Positions 44,556-54,181 of a stretch of DNA of 64,000 bases are shown here, piece after piece. The stretch spans positions 62,001 to 126,000 of the forward strand of contig DATGMF010000088.1 of NCBI GenBank assembly GCA_035293765.1, in the 5' to 3' direction. The notes under the pieces were generated by a model. It saw nothing but the letters and a program-made list of their open reading frames with translations, was not told the origin of the DNA and did not search any database. Origin of the DNA: DASRHT01 sp035293765. Lineage in GTDB: Bacteria; Chloroflexota; Ktedonobacteria; Ktedonobacterales; Ktedonobacteraceae. The translations under genes and the position numbers were made by a program. Position 1 is the stretch's first letter; the number at the start of each line of letters is the position of its first letter.

Positions 44556-46769
44556 TTAGCGTTCGCCGCGCAAACGAGCCATCTCCGCTTCAGCCATACG
44601 AGCATCTCTGCCGCGATGCAGCTTTCTGAGCGCCTCGGCTTTGCGCTGCCAGTTATCGGGATCGGTCGGCGATAAGCGAATTGCCTCTTCGGCAGCGGCC
44701 AGCGCCTCTTCATGTCGCCGCATCTGCTTGAGCACCAGCGATTTATTGTGCAGCGCGGAAACCAGGCGCGGATTCAGGCGCAGCGCACGCTCGTAGGCAT
44801 CCAGAGCCATTTCGTAATTGTTGAGATGGTAATAGGCGTTCCCTTTGCCGTTCCAGGCAAGTGGGGCGGCAGGATTGATCAGCAACGCCCGGTTGTAGGC
44901 ATCAACGGCCTGCTCGTAACGCTCCATCTGACTGAGGATGCTGGCTTTGCCATACCAGGCAGGCGCGTAGCGTGGATCGATGCGAATGGCTTCATCATAG
45001 GAAACCAGGGCGCGGGCGAGCTGCCCCATATCGCCCAACACATTGCCCCGCCTGTCCCATGCCTTCACAAACTTTTGATCAATCTTCACGGCCTGCTCAA
45101 AAGTTTCCAGCGCGGCCTTGAATCTGCGTTGCGCGTAGCGCACATTGCCCAGACCATACCACGCAGGCACATACTTAGGGTTGCGATTAATCGCCTCCTG
45201 ATAAGCGCGCACAGCATCATTCAGCCGATTCATCTCGTGTAGCACCAGGCCCTTGCTATTCCAGTAGGTGGCGGTATTGGGATCAAGGGATATCGCTTGC
45301 TCGAAAGCTTGAAGGGCTTCGGAATAGCGTTTAAGTTGTCGTAAAACGAGCCCTTTGTTATTCCAGGCTTGCGCCATGCTGGCATCAAAGTGCAGGGCGA
45401 TTTCAAAGGAGTTCAGAGCCTGCTCAGGCTGGTTGAGCGCGCTGAGCACCGCCCCTTTGCCGTTCCAGGCAATGGCGTTATCCGGCTCCAGTTGCAGAGC
45501 GCGATCAAACGCTTCCAACGCCTCCTGGTGACGGCGCAGGATACTGAGCGCGGCCCCCTTCCCATTTAAGGAGGTGGTCAGAGCGGGGTCAAGCTTCAGG
45601 GCCTCTTCAAAAGAGGCCAGGGCCTCCCTGTGACGTTCGGCCTGTGCGAGCGTCAGGCCCTTGCCCTGCCAGGCTTGTGGATTGAGCTTATCCGTTTGCA
45701 AGACGCGTTCATAGGTGGCGAGTGCATCGTTCAGGCGTCTCTGAGTATAGAACTTGTGGGCATCCTGCAAAAGCTGGTTGGCTCTGGGTTTCGTCTGGTC
45801 CTGCGGAGCGGCAATCTTGGCCGCCGACTGGATCACGGTCCCACTACGCTGCTCCTGAGCGGCCTGCCGCAGCCGCTTTAGCACCTCCTGGGCGTTGTCG
45901 GGCCGTTTTGCAGCATCCATTTCCAGCATCTGCGCCAGCAGTGTTTCCAACTCAGGGGAGACGACAGGATTCAACTGCGAGGCGGGCCTGAAGAAAAAGG
46001 GCTGCTCACTGGGATCGGAGCCCGTCAGGAGGTGATGTAACAGGGCTCCCAGGCTATAGATATCAGAGCGCGGCGTGCTTTGCGTTTTGCCATACTGTTC
46101 CGGCGCGGCATAGCCAGGCGAGCCCAGGGCAACGGTATCGTGCAACTGACCCGGTTTGAAGAGGCGAGCAATACCGAAGTCGATCAGATAGATATGCCCG
46201 CTCTCGCTAATCATCACGTTAGAAGGCTTGAGGTCGCGAAAGATAATCGGCGGCTGATGGTTGTGCAAATAGCTCAGCACATCGCACAACTCTTCTCCCC
46301 AGGCCAGCACCTGATCCAGAGGCAGAGGGCCGCCCCCTGCTTTCGCCAGGTAGTCTTCCAGCGTCTGCCCCTCAATAAAATCCATCACCAGGTAGGAGCG
46401 TTCATCTTCTGTAAAGTGGTCGTAAATGCGGGGCAGATTGGGATGCATCAGGTCCGCCAGTAGATGCGATTCATGCTCGAAGGCAGCTTCGGCCTCCTGG
46501 ACATAGGCACCGGAGAGCCCCGCCCGGCTCATGGCTTTAACGGCGACGGGACGGCTATTGAAGCGCGTATCGACGGCTTTATAGACAGCGCCCATCCCTC
46601 CCTGTCCAATGAGGGTTTCTAGTTGGTAACGATTGCTGAGCAGCGTCTGCTCTGGCAATGTACCGGTTGTATGTTTAAATGGAAGCGGTGAGGCGCAGTA
46701 CTGGCAGTACTGTGCGCTTGATACATTTGCCGCCCCACAGTTCTCACAGAATAACTCCTGTGTCGCCAT
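44556..46769 (-). CDS. Ser/Thr protein kinase with zinc ribbon and TPR array
   Basis: 737-aa cytoplasmic kinase. Residues ~8-26 form a zinc ribbon (CENCGAAN, CQYC). The kinase domain (~48-310) has the glycine loop IGQGGMGAVYKA, catalytic RDLKPSN (~178), DFGIAR (~198) and APEQYG. From ~335 to the end there are about eleven or twelve 34-residue TPRs with the regular pattern AWxGKGxxL...EALxxFExAL. This Pkn2-like kinase plus TPR arrangement suggests phosphorylation regulated by protein partners bound to the TPR spiral. No transmembrane segment is present, unlike most PknB proteins. It is monocistronic. Confidence 0.92.
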   Translation of the reverse strand: MATQELFCENCGAANVSSAQYCQYCASPLPFKHTTGTLPEQTLLSNRYQLETLIGQGGMGAVYKAVDTRFNSRPVAVKAMSRAGLSGAYVQEAEAAFEHESHLLADLMHPNLPRIYDHFTEDERSYLVMDFIEGQTLEDYLAKAGGGPLPLDQVLAWGEELCDVLSYLHNHQPPIIFRDLKPSNVMISESGHIYLIDFGIARLFKPGQLHDTVALGSPGYAAPEQYGKTQSTPRSDIYSLGALLHHLLTGSDPSEQPFFFRPASQLNPVVSPELETLLAQMLEMDAAKRPDNAQEVLKRLRQAAQEQRSGTVIQSAAKIAAPQDQTKPRANQLLQDAHKFYTQRRLNDALATYERVLQTDKLNPQAWQGKGLTLAQAERHREALASFEEALKLDPALTTSLNGKGAALSILRRHQEALEAFDRALQLEPDNAIAWNGKGAVLSALNQPEQALNSFEIALHFDASMAQAWNNKGLVLRQLKRYSEALQAFEQAISLDPNTATYWNSKGLVLHEMNRLNDAVRAYQEAINRNPKYVPAWYGLGNVRYAQRRFKAALETFEQAVKIDQKFVKAWDRRGNVLGDMGQLARALVSYDEAIRIDPRYAPAWYGKASILSQMERYEQAVDAYNRALLINPAAPLAWNGKGNAYYHLNNYEMALDAYERALRLNPRLVSALHNKSLVLKQMRRHEEALAAAEEAIRLSPTDPDNWQRKAEALRKLHRGRDARMAEAEMARLRGER

Positions 46770-46928
46770 CGATCTTACTATTTCCTATACCAAAATCTGT
46801 ATCTATAAATAAATGCGAGAATGAGAACAAAAATGGCTTCAAAGCGTTCCTCTATTATGGACGAATGAAAGATAAACAGGGTTGCATTCTCCGGCTATTG
46901 TACCAAATATCCCTTCTTTACAGCCAAC

Positions 46929-46965
46929 CGTAGGGGCAGGACAACCGCAAGGGATTGCCCCTACA
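46929..46965. repeat. GC-rich intergenic repeat
   Basis: CGTAGGGGCAGGACAACCGC followed by AAGGGATTGCCCCTAC. The ends GTAGGGGCA and TGCCCCTAC are inverted copies, so the unit can form a hairpin between the kinase and rsmA genes. Confidence 0.65.
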
Positions 46966-46993
46966 GCCCCTGCTCTCAATATCATAACACATA

Positions 46994-47896
46994 CTAGCAG
47001 GCACCGGGTTTTGAGGCGTCTATTACACGCCAGAGCCGCAACCACTCTTCGATGCTTAATGTCTCGGCTCTGCGCCTGGCATCGATGGCTGCGGCAGCCA
47101 GCCAGGCACGGACCAGTTCATTTTTATAATGCAGCCCGTGCGTGAGCGAATTATGCAGTTGCTTGCGCCGCTCTGAGAAGCCTGCCTGCACGACTTGAAA
47201 GAAGCTATCGCGCTCCTTAGGGGTAAGAGGGGCCTGCGGATTGACATCAACACGCAAAATCGCGGAATCGACCTTTGGCGCGGGATAGAAGGCACGAGCG
47301 GGGACGCGGGCAACAATGCGAGGCGTGCCATAGAACTGCACGCTTATTGCCAGCAGGCTCATAGCACCGGGAGTTGCAACGATGCGCTGCGCAACCTCCA
47401 GTTGCACCATCACCACCAGCAAACGCGGCGGATTCGCGCCTTCCAGAAAGTGACGAAAGGTGGGCGCGGTAATATAATAGGGCAGGTTCGCGACCAGCTT
47501 ATAGAGAGCCTGGCCGAAAACTTCGACCGGATCAAGAAAGAGCAGATTACCAGCAATCACGCTGACGTTGGGATATCCTTTCGTTGTCTCTTCCAGCAGC
47601 GAGAGCATGTCGCGCTCCAACTCCACCGCCATCACCCTGCGGGCGAGTCTTGCCAGTTCGCGCGTTAAAACGCCCGTGCCCGCGCCAACTTCCAGAATTT
47701 CGTCATCTGGCCCAATTTCTGCTGCATTGACGATTTTTTGCAACACGGAGCGGTCAATCAGAAAGTTCTGTCCAAAGGACTTATTGGGCCGCATATTATG
47801 CGCTGCAAGCAAATTGCGCAACGCCCGTATATTCGTCAGATCGATCTCATCAGGTACCGTGTATGATGAATCTTGAGGATTGTGTAAGCTGTCCAT
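46994..47896 (-). CDS. rsmA: 16S rRNA dimethyladenosine transferase RsmA (KsgA)
   Basis: 300-aa methyltransferase that dimethylates two adjacent adenosines near the 3' end of 16S rRNA (A1518 and A1519 in E. coli numbering). It shows NKSFGQNFLID near residue 38, motif I LEVGAGTGVLT, the acidic AVELERDM, and the NLPYY motif IV of N6-adenine enzymes. The C-terminal helical domain (~210-300) ends in a normal family pattern. The frame runs up to 47959. ATG 47896 is preferred because it gives the usual length, although its ribosome binding site is weak. Confidence 0.93.
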   Translation of the reverse strand: MDSLHNPQDSSYTVPDEIDLTNIRALRNLLAAHNMRPNKSFGQNFLIDRSVLQKIVNAAEIGPDDEILEVGAGTGVLTRELARLARRVMAVELERDMLSLLEETTKGYPNVSVIAGNLLFLDPVEVFGQALYKLVANLPYYITAPTFRHFLEGANPPRLLVVMVQLEVAQRIVATPGAMSLLAISVQFYGTPRIVARVPARAFYPAPKVDSAILRVDVNPQAPLTPKERDSFFQVVQAGFSERRKQLHNSLTHGLHYKNELVRAWLAAAAIDARRRAETLSIEEWLRLWRVIDASKPGAC

Positions 47897-48026
47897 CAAA
47901 ATTTTCTTTTCTCGCCAAAATGTTTTTGTCAATGTAGCAGAGGAGGCGGCGGCTGTCAAACATTTTGAGCTGCCTCATCGATGGCGCCGATATTGGCAGA
48001 CACAGTTGAGGAAGGCGAACGGGCGC

Positions 48027-48055
48027 TGTAGCTCCCCGATTCATCGTGGGAGACG
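48027..48055. repeat. Intergenic repeat, GCTCCCCGATTCATCG type
   Basis: TGTAGCTCCCCGATTCATCG followed by TGGGAGACG. This is a near-exact match to 37260-37286. Its ends (CTCCC / GGGAG) are complementary. Confidence 0.65.
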
Positions 48056-48152
48056 CTATAAATCGGGTCGGTACGGCATTTCATGCACTCCAGACGAGAT
48101 AAACGGGTGCTAATACGACGACTCATGCATTTTCTAGACAAAAGGGCGAACG

Positions 48153-48184
48153 GGCGATAAATCCCATGAGCCCGATTTATCGCC
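48153..48184. terminator. Hairpin at the end of the membrane protein gene
   Basis: GGCGATAAATC at 48153-48163 and GATTTATCGCC at 48174-48184 are perfect inverted copies (11 bp). They overlap the stop codon of the gene at 48177. A related sequence (GGGACCCGATTTATCGCGTC) occurs at 56107. Confidence 0.5.
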
Positions 48185-48764
48185 AGGAGCGGGAGCGCAT
48201 ACGAGGGCGGCCCCGGCGTATAGGTATGCCCAGCATGGCTAGAAAGATGAGCGCCATTGCCGCGAAGGCCAGCAGAATTGCTAGAAGAATGAAGATCGGA
48301 AGCAGGATGGCGAGGAGCGCCACTCCCACTGCCAGGCCAATAGCCCCCAGGATAATCGTCACCAGCACAATAATTGGCTTGATCAGCACTACGGCCAGTA
48401 TAATCAAAATTAACCAGCGTAGCACCTTATTGCCCTGATGCTGCTGAGGACGCGCCCAGGATGGCACCTGCCAGTATGCCTGGTATTGCCTTTGGGAACG
48501 CTGCTGCTGGGGTTGTTCACGCACTGGCGCATCGGCATCAACTACCCGCTCTGACTGTCGGGCAGAGTCATGCTCCTGCGCTTGATAGCTATAAGGCGGG
48601 ATCGAATCCTCAAACGTCGAAGGATGCTCATCTTTTGGCTCGTCGCCCCTTGTCGATTTCGTTGACCAATAGTAGGGTTGTTGCGCGTATATTTCCTCGT
48701 TGTCCAGAGCCTGCCTATCCTTGCCCTGAGCCTCTGAGCTAAATTCTTGTTCTTGCTGGCCCAT
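48177..48764 (-). CDS. Membrane protein with hydrophilic N-terminal region
   Basis: 195-aa protein that I do not recognise. The first ~110 residues are disordered-looking and rich in Gln, Ser, Glu and Pro (EQPQQQRSQRQYQ). Two or three long hydrophobic segments follow (~118-180; LRWLILIILAVVLI, LAVGVALLAILLPIFILL). It ends in a strongly basic tail (RRGRPRMRSRSWR). The tail and hydrophobic core suggest an inner-membrane protein with a cytoplasmic basic end. ATG 48764 has GAGGAG at 10 bases. Confidence 0.65.
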   Translation of the reverse strand: MGQQEQEFSSEAQGKDRQALDNEEIYAQQPYYWSTKSTRGDEPKDEHPSTFEDSIPPYSYQAQEHDSARQSERVVDADAPVREQPQQQRSQRQYQAYWQVPSWARPQQHQGNKVLRWLILIILAVVLIKPIIVLVTIILGAIGLAVGVALLAILLPIFILLAILLAFAAMALIFLAMLGIPIRRGRPRMRSRSWR

Positions 48765-49107
48765 AATATGCTCTCCTCTGATTCGTGGAACCATTCATTA
48801 CCATGTACGTATCGCGGGAGAGAGGGTTGCAATCTCTTCAGCGCGCAGCCGGGGCGAAACGAAGGGGCTTAATAGTTCGTTATATAAAGCGGTAGCATAT
48901 AACGATATATTTTAACTTGCTAATACAGGTTAAGGTAGATCGGAATATAATAACCAAACGGGTGATAAAGGTAAGAACATTGGGCCTTTATGGTATGATT
49001 GAATAAGGATATCTACAAAGACTGGTTGAGGATACTCGCCAGGGACGACTAAGCTGAGCGGCAAGGAAGAATGCGTACAAACCTCTCCTCGTCGGGAAGG
49101 ATGTTCT

Positions 49108-51585
49108 ATGGCTATAGACGAACTTAACAATAACCAGCACAAGGATAGCAACAATCTCTCTAACGAAGAACACAATGATAATGGCTCAATCAGCCATCAG
49201 CAAGCTCCCCGCTTGAGTGGGAAATGGAATGCCGCCCGAGGAACTTCCCTTATACCGGTTAAAGATATACCGCTGACAGAAGCAGAAACGCTGGCTCTGC
49301 GTCGTACACGTATCAATCGTATTCTAATGCGCAAGCGTCGGCTTGGGCGCAGCTACAGAGAATTCGCTCCGCGTCTCATGACCATTACTACGATTATGCT
49401 GATTGTACTGGCATCGCTTATTTCCGGCGGAGCTGGGGCAGCGTACGCTTATTATCAGGCGCAACTGCCACTGCTCAACGGCATTGCCCAGCACTCATTA
49501 TTCCAGACGACTCGCATTTATGACCGCAACGGTACTCTTTTATATGAACTGTACGATCATCAACAGGACCGTGGGCGTCGCACTTATGTCAATTACAGCG
49601 ATATCTCGCCTTTACTGGTCGATGCGACGGTCGCAGCCGAAGATCATACATTCTGGACCAATAGCGGAATTGACCCCTACGGTATTGCCCGCGCCTTTGT
49701 CGAGAATGTGCAGAATAATGGAGTGGTTGAAGGCGGCAGTACCATCACGCAGCAGCTCATTAAAAATCAGTTCTTCGCGGGCCAGCCACGTAACTACCAG
49801 GTCAAAGGCCAGGAAGCTATCCTCGCCACGGGTCTGACGCAGCAGTACCCCAAGTGGAAAATTATGGAGATGTACCTGAATACCGTCTATTATGGCGACC
49901 TGGACTACGGCGTTGAGGCTGCCGCCGAAGATTACTTCGGGCTCAAGCCACAGTGTACCGCGACTCACTGCAAACCTGCCGTTGCGCAGCTCGATCTGGC
50001 TCAAGCCTCTCTTTTAGCAGGTCTGCCCCAGAGCCCAAGCTATTACAACCCGCTTACGAACAAAAGCGTCGCGCTTGACCGGCAGGCCACCGTGCTACAA
50101 AGCATGGTCGATATGGGCAAGATCACCAACGATCAGAAGCAGCAGGCTCTCAAAGAGATAGCAAATTACAAGTTCTCCGCCTATTCTGACACCCACAAGA
50201 TCCAGGCGCCCCATTTCGTCAGCTATGTGATCGACCAGGTGCTGGTCCCCCTGCTGGGCGCGCAAAACCTGCTTGATGGCGGCTATAACATCTATACCAC
50301 CATCGACCTGAATCTGGAGAAGAAGGTCGAGCAAATTGTTTATAATCACCTGTATCAGGCGCAGCAAGATACCTACCTGGGCTACTACGGCCCGTTAAAC
50401 GTTACCAACAACGTCAACAATGGCGCCGCGGTGGTCATGGACCCGACGACCGGCGAGATTCTGGCGATGGATGGCAGCGCCAACTACAATGACAAGACGC
50501 CGACTATGCAGGGACAATTTAACGCAGCCACAGCGCTGCGCCAGCCAGGCTCGTCATTCAAACCAATTGTGTACGCCACCGCCTTCGAAATGGGCTGGTA
50601 TCCGGCGATGATTATTCCCGACCATAAGACCATTTATCCCGGCAATCTCGCGCCGCCCTATTATTCACCGCAAAACTATGATGGCACTTTCCATACTGGC
50701 TTCCCGATGACCGTTCGTAACGCGTTGGCGAACTCGTTCAACATTCCGGCTATTGACGCGATTGAATATACTGGCATCCCCAATGTGCTGAATATGGCGG
50801 CCAGGCTCGGCCTCACTGAGGTTGCCAGCAAGCCATTAAAAGACCTGGGGCCATCAATGGCAATCGGCTCCACTGAGGTTTCACTGCTTCACCTGACGGG
50901 CGCTTACGCCACGTTCGCCAACCAGGGAGTGCGCGAGCCAATTACCTCCGTTTTAGAGATCACCGATAATCAGGGACATCCGCTCTATAAATTCGATGCC
51001 GCTCACCCTCAAGGCGTGCGTGTTATGCGCGCGGATGTCGCCTTCCTGATGAGCAGCGTGCTATCGGACAAAACCTCGCGTTACCACGAATTCGCGCCCG
51101 GCAACCCGCTTGAGCAGAATTTCCCGGCAGCGGCCAAAACGGGTACAACCGATAGCTTCCGCGATAACTGGACGATGGGGTACACGCCACATTTAACAGT
51201 GGGAGTCTGGGCAGGTAATAGCGATAATAGTATCATGAATAACGTCATCGGTATTACTGGCGCCGGTCCCATCTGGCACGATATCATGGCGTACGCCACA
51301 CAATACTATCATTTCCCGGCGGATGATTTCGTCAAGCCTGCCGATGTGCATGCTGGAAGTGTTTCCGCCCTCACCGGTCTGCTCCCCAATCCGGGCGAAC
51401 CGACCGTTACCGACTGGTTTATTGACGGCACGATGCCGACCATGCAGGGAACTTTCACCGGGAATTTCAGAGAGTGCCACGGCAGAAAATGCCAGCCTAT
51501 TGTGCCGCCCTTTGGCGGCGGTGGCAATGGCGGCAACGGTGGCAATGGCGGCGTACCCCCGACGGGGGGGGACCAAACAGGGTAG
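49108..51585 (+). CDS. Class A penicillin-binding protein (PBP1A-like)
   Basis: 825-aa bifunctional peptidoglycan synthase. A ~90-residue cytoplasmic head leads to one membrane helix (~90-115). The GT51 glycosyltransferase domain (~140-330) has AAEDHTFW (~175) and EGGSTITQQLIKN (~207). The transpeptidase domain (~400-720) has the catalytic Ser in QPGSSFKP (~481), ANSFNIP and the KTGTTD box (~677). The C-terminus is a Gly/Asn-rich tail (GGGGNGGNGGNGG). It polymerises lipid II and cross-links the wall. AAGGATGTTCT precedes the ATG. A small gene of unknown function follows after 36 bases. Confidence 0.93.
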   Translation: MAIDELNNNQHKDSNNLSNEEHNDNGSISHQQAPRLSGKWNAARGTSLIPVKDIPLTEAETLALRRTRINRILMRKRRLGRSYREFAPRLMTITTIMLIVLASLISGGAGAAYAYYQAQLPLLNGIAQHSLFQTTRIYDRNGTLLYELYDHQQDRGRRTYVNYSDISPLLVDATVAAEDHTFWTNSGIDPYGIARAFVENVQNNGVVEGGSTITQQLIKNQFFAGQPRNYQVKGQEAILATGLTQQYPKWKIMEMYLNTVYYGDLDYGVEAAAEDYFGLKPQCTATHCKPAVAQLDLAQASLLAGLPQSPSYYNPLTNKSVALDRQATVLQSMVDMGKITNDQKQQALKEIANYKFSAYSDTHKIQAPHFVSYVIDQVLVPLLGAQNLLDGGYNIYTTIDLNLEKKVEQIVYNHLYQAQQDTYLGYYGPLNVTNNVNNGAAVVMDPTTGEILAMDGSANYNDKTPTMQGQFNAATALRQPGSSFKPIVYATAFEMGWYPAMIIPDHKTIYPGNLAPPYYSPQNYDGTFHTGFPMTVRNALANSFNIPAIDAIEYTGIPNVLNMAARLGLTEVASKPLKDLGPSMAIGSTEVSLLHLTGAYATFANQGVREPITSVLEITDNQGHPLYKFDAAHPQGVRVMRADVAFLMSSVLSDKTSRYHEFAPGNPLEQNFPAAAKTGTTDSFRDNWTMGYTPHLTVGVWAGNSDNSIMNNVIGITGAGPIWHDIMAYATQYYHFPADDFVKPADVHAGSVSALTGLLPNPGEPTVTDWFIDGTMPTMQGTFTGNFRECHGRKCQPIVPPFGGGGNGGNGGNGGVPPTGGDQTG

Positions 51586-51621
51586 ATTGTACACGCAAGT
51601 GAGCATAGGAGACCTTATCTC

Positions 51622-52110
51622 ATGGCAGATACACCAGAGCCAGAACCAACGCCTTCCGACATGGGCTTCCGTCCGCTGACGCGGACGGAACGGCGCAACC
51701 TCTGGCTCAAAGAATACGGCGAGCAAGACGTTGCATTACAATCCTGGGCCAGATTAGTGGAGCAGCATAACCTGGAAATCGAGGTTATGTTCCAGATGCA
51801 GGGTCTGCTCGTTTTCGGAGTCATGGTCAGCACTCGCGCCTATGCTCAGTTTTATATTGATTTGCACGAAGAGATATATCGCCAGGAGGAGCCGGAAACC
51901 GCTGATTTCTTGCTAGAATATTATACGGCCCTGGTTCCTCCTGCCGATCAGCCCGAAATCGGCCCGGAAGGGCTCCCCATCCTCTACCGCTACGCCCACC
52001 TGCGCGACGCCACGATCATCAGCGGCGGCCATAAAACTAAACTCCCCTACTGGCGTGGCCGTATCGACCAGATCGACGCCTTCGTCATCGGCGCTACCCC
52101 AGGAGAGTAG
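51622..52110 (+). CDS. Conserved hypothetical protein downstream of PBP1A
   Basis: 162-aa soluble protein that I do not recognise. An acidic, proline-rich start (ADTPEPEPTPSD) is followed by an amphipathic helical region (residues ~20-95) and a mixed C-terminal part ending near a GGHKTKLPYWRGR block. It has no signal peptide or membrane helix. It is close behind the PBP gene in the same direction with an AGGAG site, so it may be cotranscribed and connected with wall synthesis (context only). Confidence 0.6.
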   Translation: MADTPEPEPTPSDMGFRPLTRTERRNLWLKEYGEQDVALQSWARLVEQHNLEIEVMFQMQGLLVFGVMVSTRAYAQFYIDLHEEIYRQEEPETADFLLEYYTALVPPADQPEIGPEGLPILYRYAHLRDATIISGGHKTKLPYWRGRIDQIDAFVIGATPGE

Positions 52111-52310
52111 CAAAGCCCCAGCCATACAATCCTTCACGACCCTTTGCATCCCTTTGCAATCTTTCGTAGGGATCTGTTCATGATTGGTATAGGTGTGATT
52201 TTATGTAAATATATCAATATTAGATAAAAATATCAAAAAGTACTATTTGTTGTTGTGATATATGCATGCGCCATTATAATGAAATCAAAGAAAATAAGGA
52301 ATATGCTTTT

Positions 52311-52808
52311 ATGATAGATGATACAATCGATACAAAAAAGAGCGTGAATATGCTGTACTCGAACAGGCTGGCGGAACAAAGGGTGGAGAGGGACTTTGCG
52401 TTGCTGGAAACCCTGGCGCTTCAGGTTGTCCATAAAAATTGCTTAAAAAGTCGTATCGGCACGTTTTTAACCAACGTCGCGCTCTTCATAGCCAGCTTGC
52501 TTTTTCTCAGCATACTGATTTTGCTGTTCGATGAATTGCCGTTTTTCGTTTTCAAGATTGGTGTGCTGACAATCCTCGTCATCTCCATCTCTTACTTCAG
52601 CAGCGTGCAGGCAAAGCGCATCTACCTGGCGAGACAGCACCGGTATCTTACCTCGACCCGGTTGATGCAGGTGGTCTATAAACAACCCGGTGTTTGCGAA
52701 AATGAGGGCGAGTATGATGATCGAAAATATCTCTCCCTGCTTAAACAGGATACTGCTGCATACCTGTTTGCTTTAAAAACAAAAGTTCCTGGAAAAGGCG
52801 TTCGATGA
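52311..52808 (+). CDS. Two-helix membrane protein, possible polysaccharide synthase accessory subunit
   Basis: 165-aa protein with a helical N-terminal region and two adjacent hydrophobic helices (~residues 53-72, FLTNVALFIASLLFLSILIL, and ~78-95), followed by a charged cytoplasmic tail. Its stop overlaps the start of the glycosyltransferase gene (ATGA at 52805-52808), so translation is coupled. In pga/ica operons a small two-helix protein (PgaD, IcaD) activates the synthase. This gene holds an equivalent position and topology, but sequence similarity to PgaD is not obvious to me. The start is ATG 52311 with AAGGAA upstream; the frame is open from 52266. Confidence 0.6.
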   Translation: MIDDTIDTKKSVNMLYSNRLAEQRVERDFALLETLALQVVHKNCLKSRIGTFLTNVALFIASLLFLSILILLFDELPFFVFKIGVLTILVISISYFSSVQAKRIYLARQHRYLTSTRLMQVVYKQPGVCENEGEYDDRKYLSLLKQDTAAYLFALKTKVPGKGVR

Positions 52809-54151
52809 AGAAAAGTCTACTCTACATCTTGCTTTATATGTTACTGATCGGGATGGTTCTTTCGGTCATTTTCATTCAACCCAGGCCATTCAACCATCCA
52901 ATCTGCTACAACGTGATGTACGCTTTGCTCGTCATCTCCGGCATTGGCGCTCCGAAGCAATTACTCTTTCTGGTACTCGCTCCCTGGTATTCGCTCCAGT
53001 GGGAACGGCGCAAAAAGCATTGCGCATATGGGAGCTACAGGCCACTGGTCTCGGTGATTATTCCTGCCTGTAATGAAGAAGTGGGCCTGCTAGCGACGGT
53101 AAAAACGATCCTTGCCAATGATTATCGCCCGCTAGAAATTGTGGTTGTGAACGATGGTTCAACGGACCGATCCGACGAAATCATGCGGGCATTCTTGCGC
53201 AAATACGAAACCTCGATGAGCGACATCCCGTCATACAAGTACGTCCCCATTTACTATTATTATCAACAAAATGGCGGTAAAGGGTCCGCGCTCAACCGTG
53301 GCATCGCTCTTGCTCGTGGTAACATTATTATGACCTTCGATGCCGATTCTGCCGTGCATGAGAACGCCATCGAGCGTATGGTCGCTTATTTTGCCGACCC
53401 ACAGGTGATGGCGGCGGCGGGCAATATTAAAGTCGGCAACACGCGAACGGTCCTGGGCACCGTACAGGACCTGGAGTATCTGTTCGCCTTCTATACCAAA
53501 AGGGCGGAGGCGCTGCTAGGTACTGTTGTGGTCATTGGAGGAGCTTTCGGGGCATTTCGCCGCGAAGTTTTCGAAAAGCTAGGGATGTATCACGTCGGCA
53601 CGCTCACTGAGGATATTGATCTGACCTTCCGCATTCAAGAAGCTGGCATGAAAATCATCTACGCCCCCGATTCGTTTGTTCACACCGAGGGGCCGACCAC
53701 TCTGCGCGCACTCCTGAAGCAACGCTTACGCTGGAAACGTGGACGCGTTGAAGCGTATCAGATCCATAAAAACTTTTTCTTCGGCCTGCAAAAAAATCTG
53801 AATCGCCCGCTGTTCTGGTTCATTCTGCCTCTGGTAATTCTGGAGGACTTCGCCTATACCTGTGGCGCGCTTTTTACCATCGCCCTTTATATCTACTCTT
53901 TTCTGACCCTGAATTTCGTCATCCTACTCTCAGTCTTGTTCGTTTGTGCGGGTATTTACACGTTATTGTTCATCGAAAACGCATCATACCGCAAACCGAT
54001 CTACTTTGTGACGCTACCAATTAGCTGGTTCCTGATGAACCTGGTAATCTTCGCCGAAGAGTACGCCATCCTCATGGCCTACTGGACATTTTTCTGTAAG
54101 CGCGAAGTGAAATGGCAAAAATGGAAAAGAACCGGGGTCGCCGATTCATAA
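52805..54151 (+). CDS. Processive family 2 glycosyltransferase, PgaC/IcaA-like
   Basis: 448-aa membrane glycosyltransferase. Helices lie at ~5-27 and ~40-60. The GT2 domain starts with PLVSVIIPACNEE and has VVNDGSTD, FDADSAV (DXD), the acceptor motif TEDIDLTFR and the QRLRWKRGR (QxxRW) motif of processive synthases. Three or four more helices follow after ~345. This combination is that of poly-beta-1,6-N-acetylglucosamine, cellulose and hyaluronan synthases, which make and extrude a polymer through the membrane. The neighbouring deacetylase favours an N-acetylhexosamine polymer. Start and upstream stop overlap by 4 bases. Confidence 0.87.
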   Translation: MKKSLLYILLYMLLIGMVLSVIFIQPRPFNHPICYNVMYALLVISGIGAPKQLLFLVLAPWYSLQWERRKKHCAYGSYRPLVSVIIPACNEEVGLLATVKTILANDYRPLEIVVVNDGSTDRSDEIMRAFLRKYETSMSDIPSYKYVPIYYYYQQNGGKGSALNRGIALARGNIIMTFDADSAVHENAIERMVAYFADPQVMAAAGNIKVGNTRTVLGTVQDLEYLFAFYTKRAEALLGTVVVIGGAFGAFRREVFEKLGMYHVGTLTEDIDLTFRIQEAGMKIIYAPDSFVHTEGPTTLRALLKQRLRWKRGRVEAYQIHKNFFFGLQKNLNRPLFWFILPLVILEDFAYTCGALFTIALYIYSFLTLNFVILLSVLFVCAGIYTLLFIENASYRKPIYFVTLPISWFLMNLVIFAEEYAILMAYWTFFCKREVKWQKWKRTGVADS

Positions 54152-54181
54152 AAGCTCTCTTTTCCCAGGAAGGACTACTTC

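Noticed and set aside
44712..46463. Regular spacing of similar segments inside the kinase gene as a possible CRISPR or DNA repeat array
   Set aside because: The periodicity is about 102 bases (34 codons) and reflects TPR protein repeats; the DNA copies are too divergent for an array.
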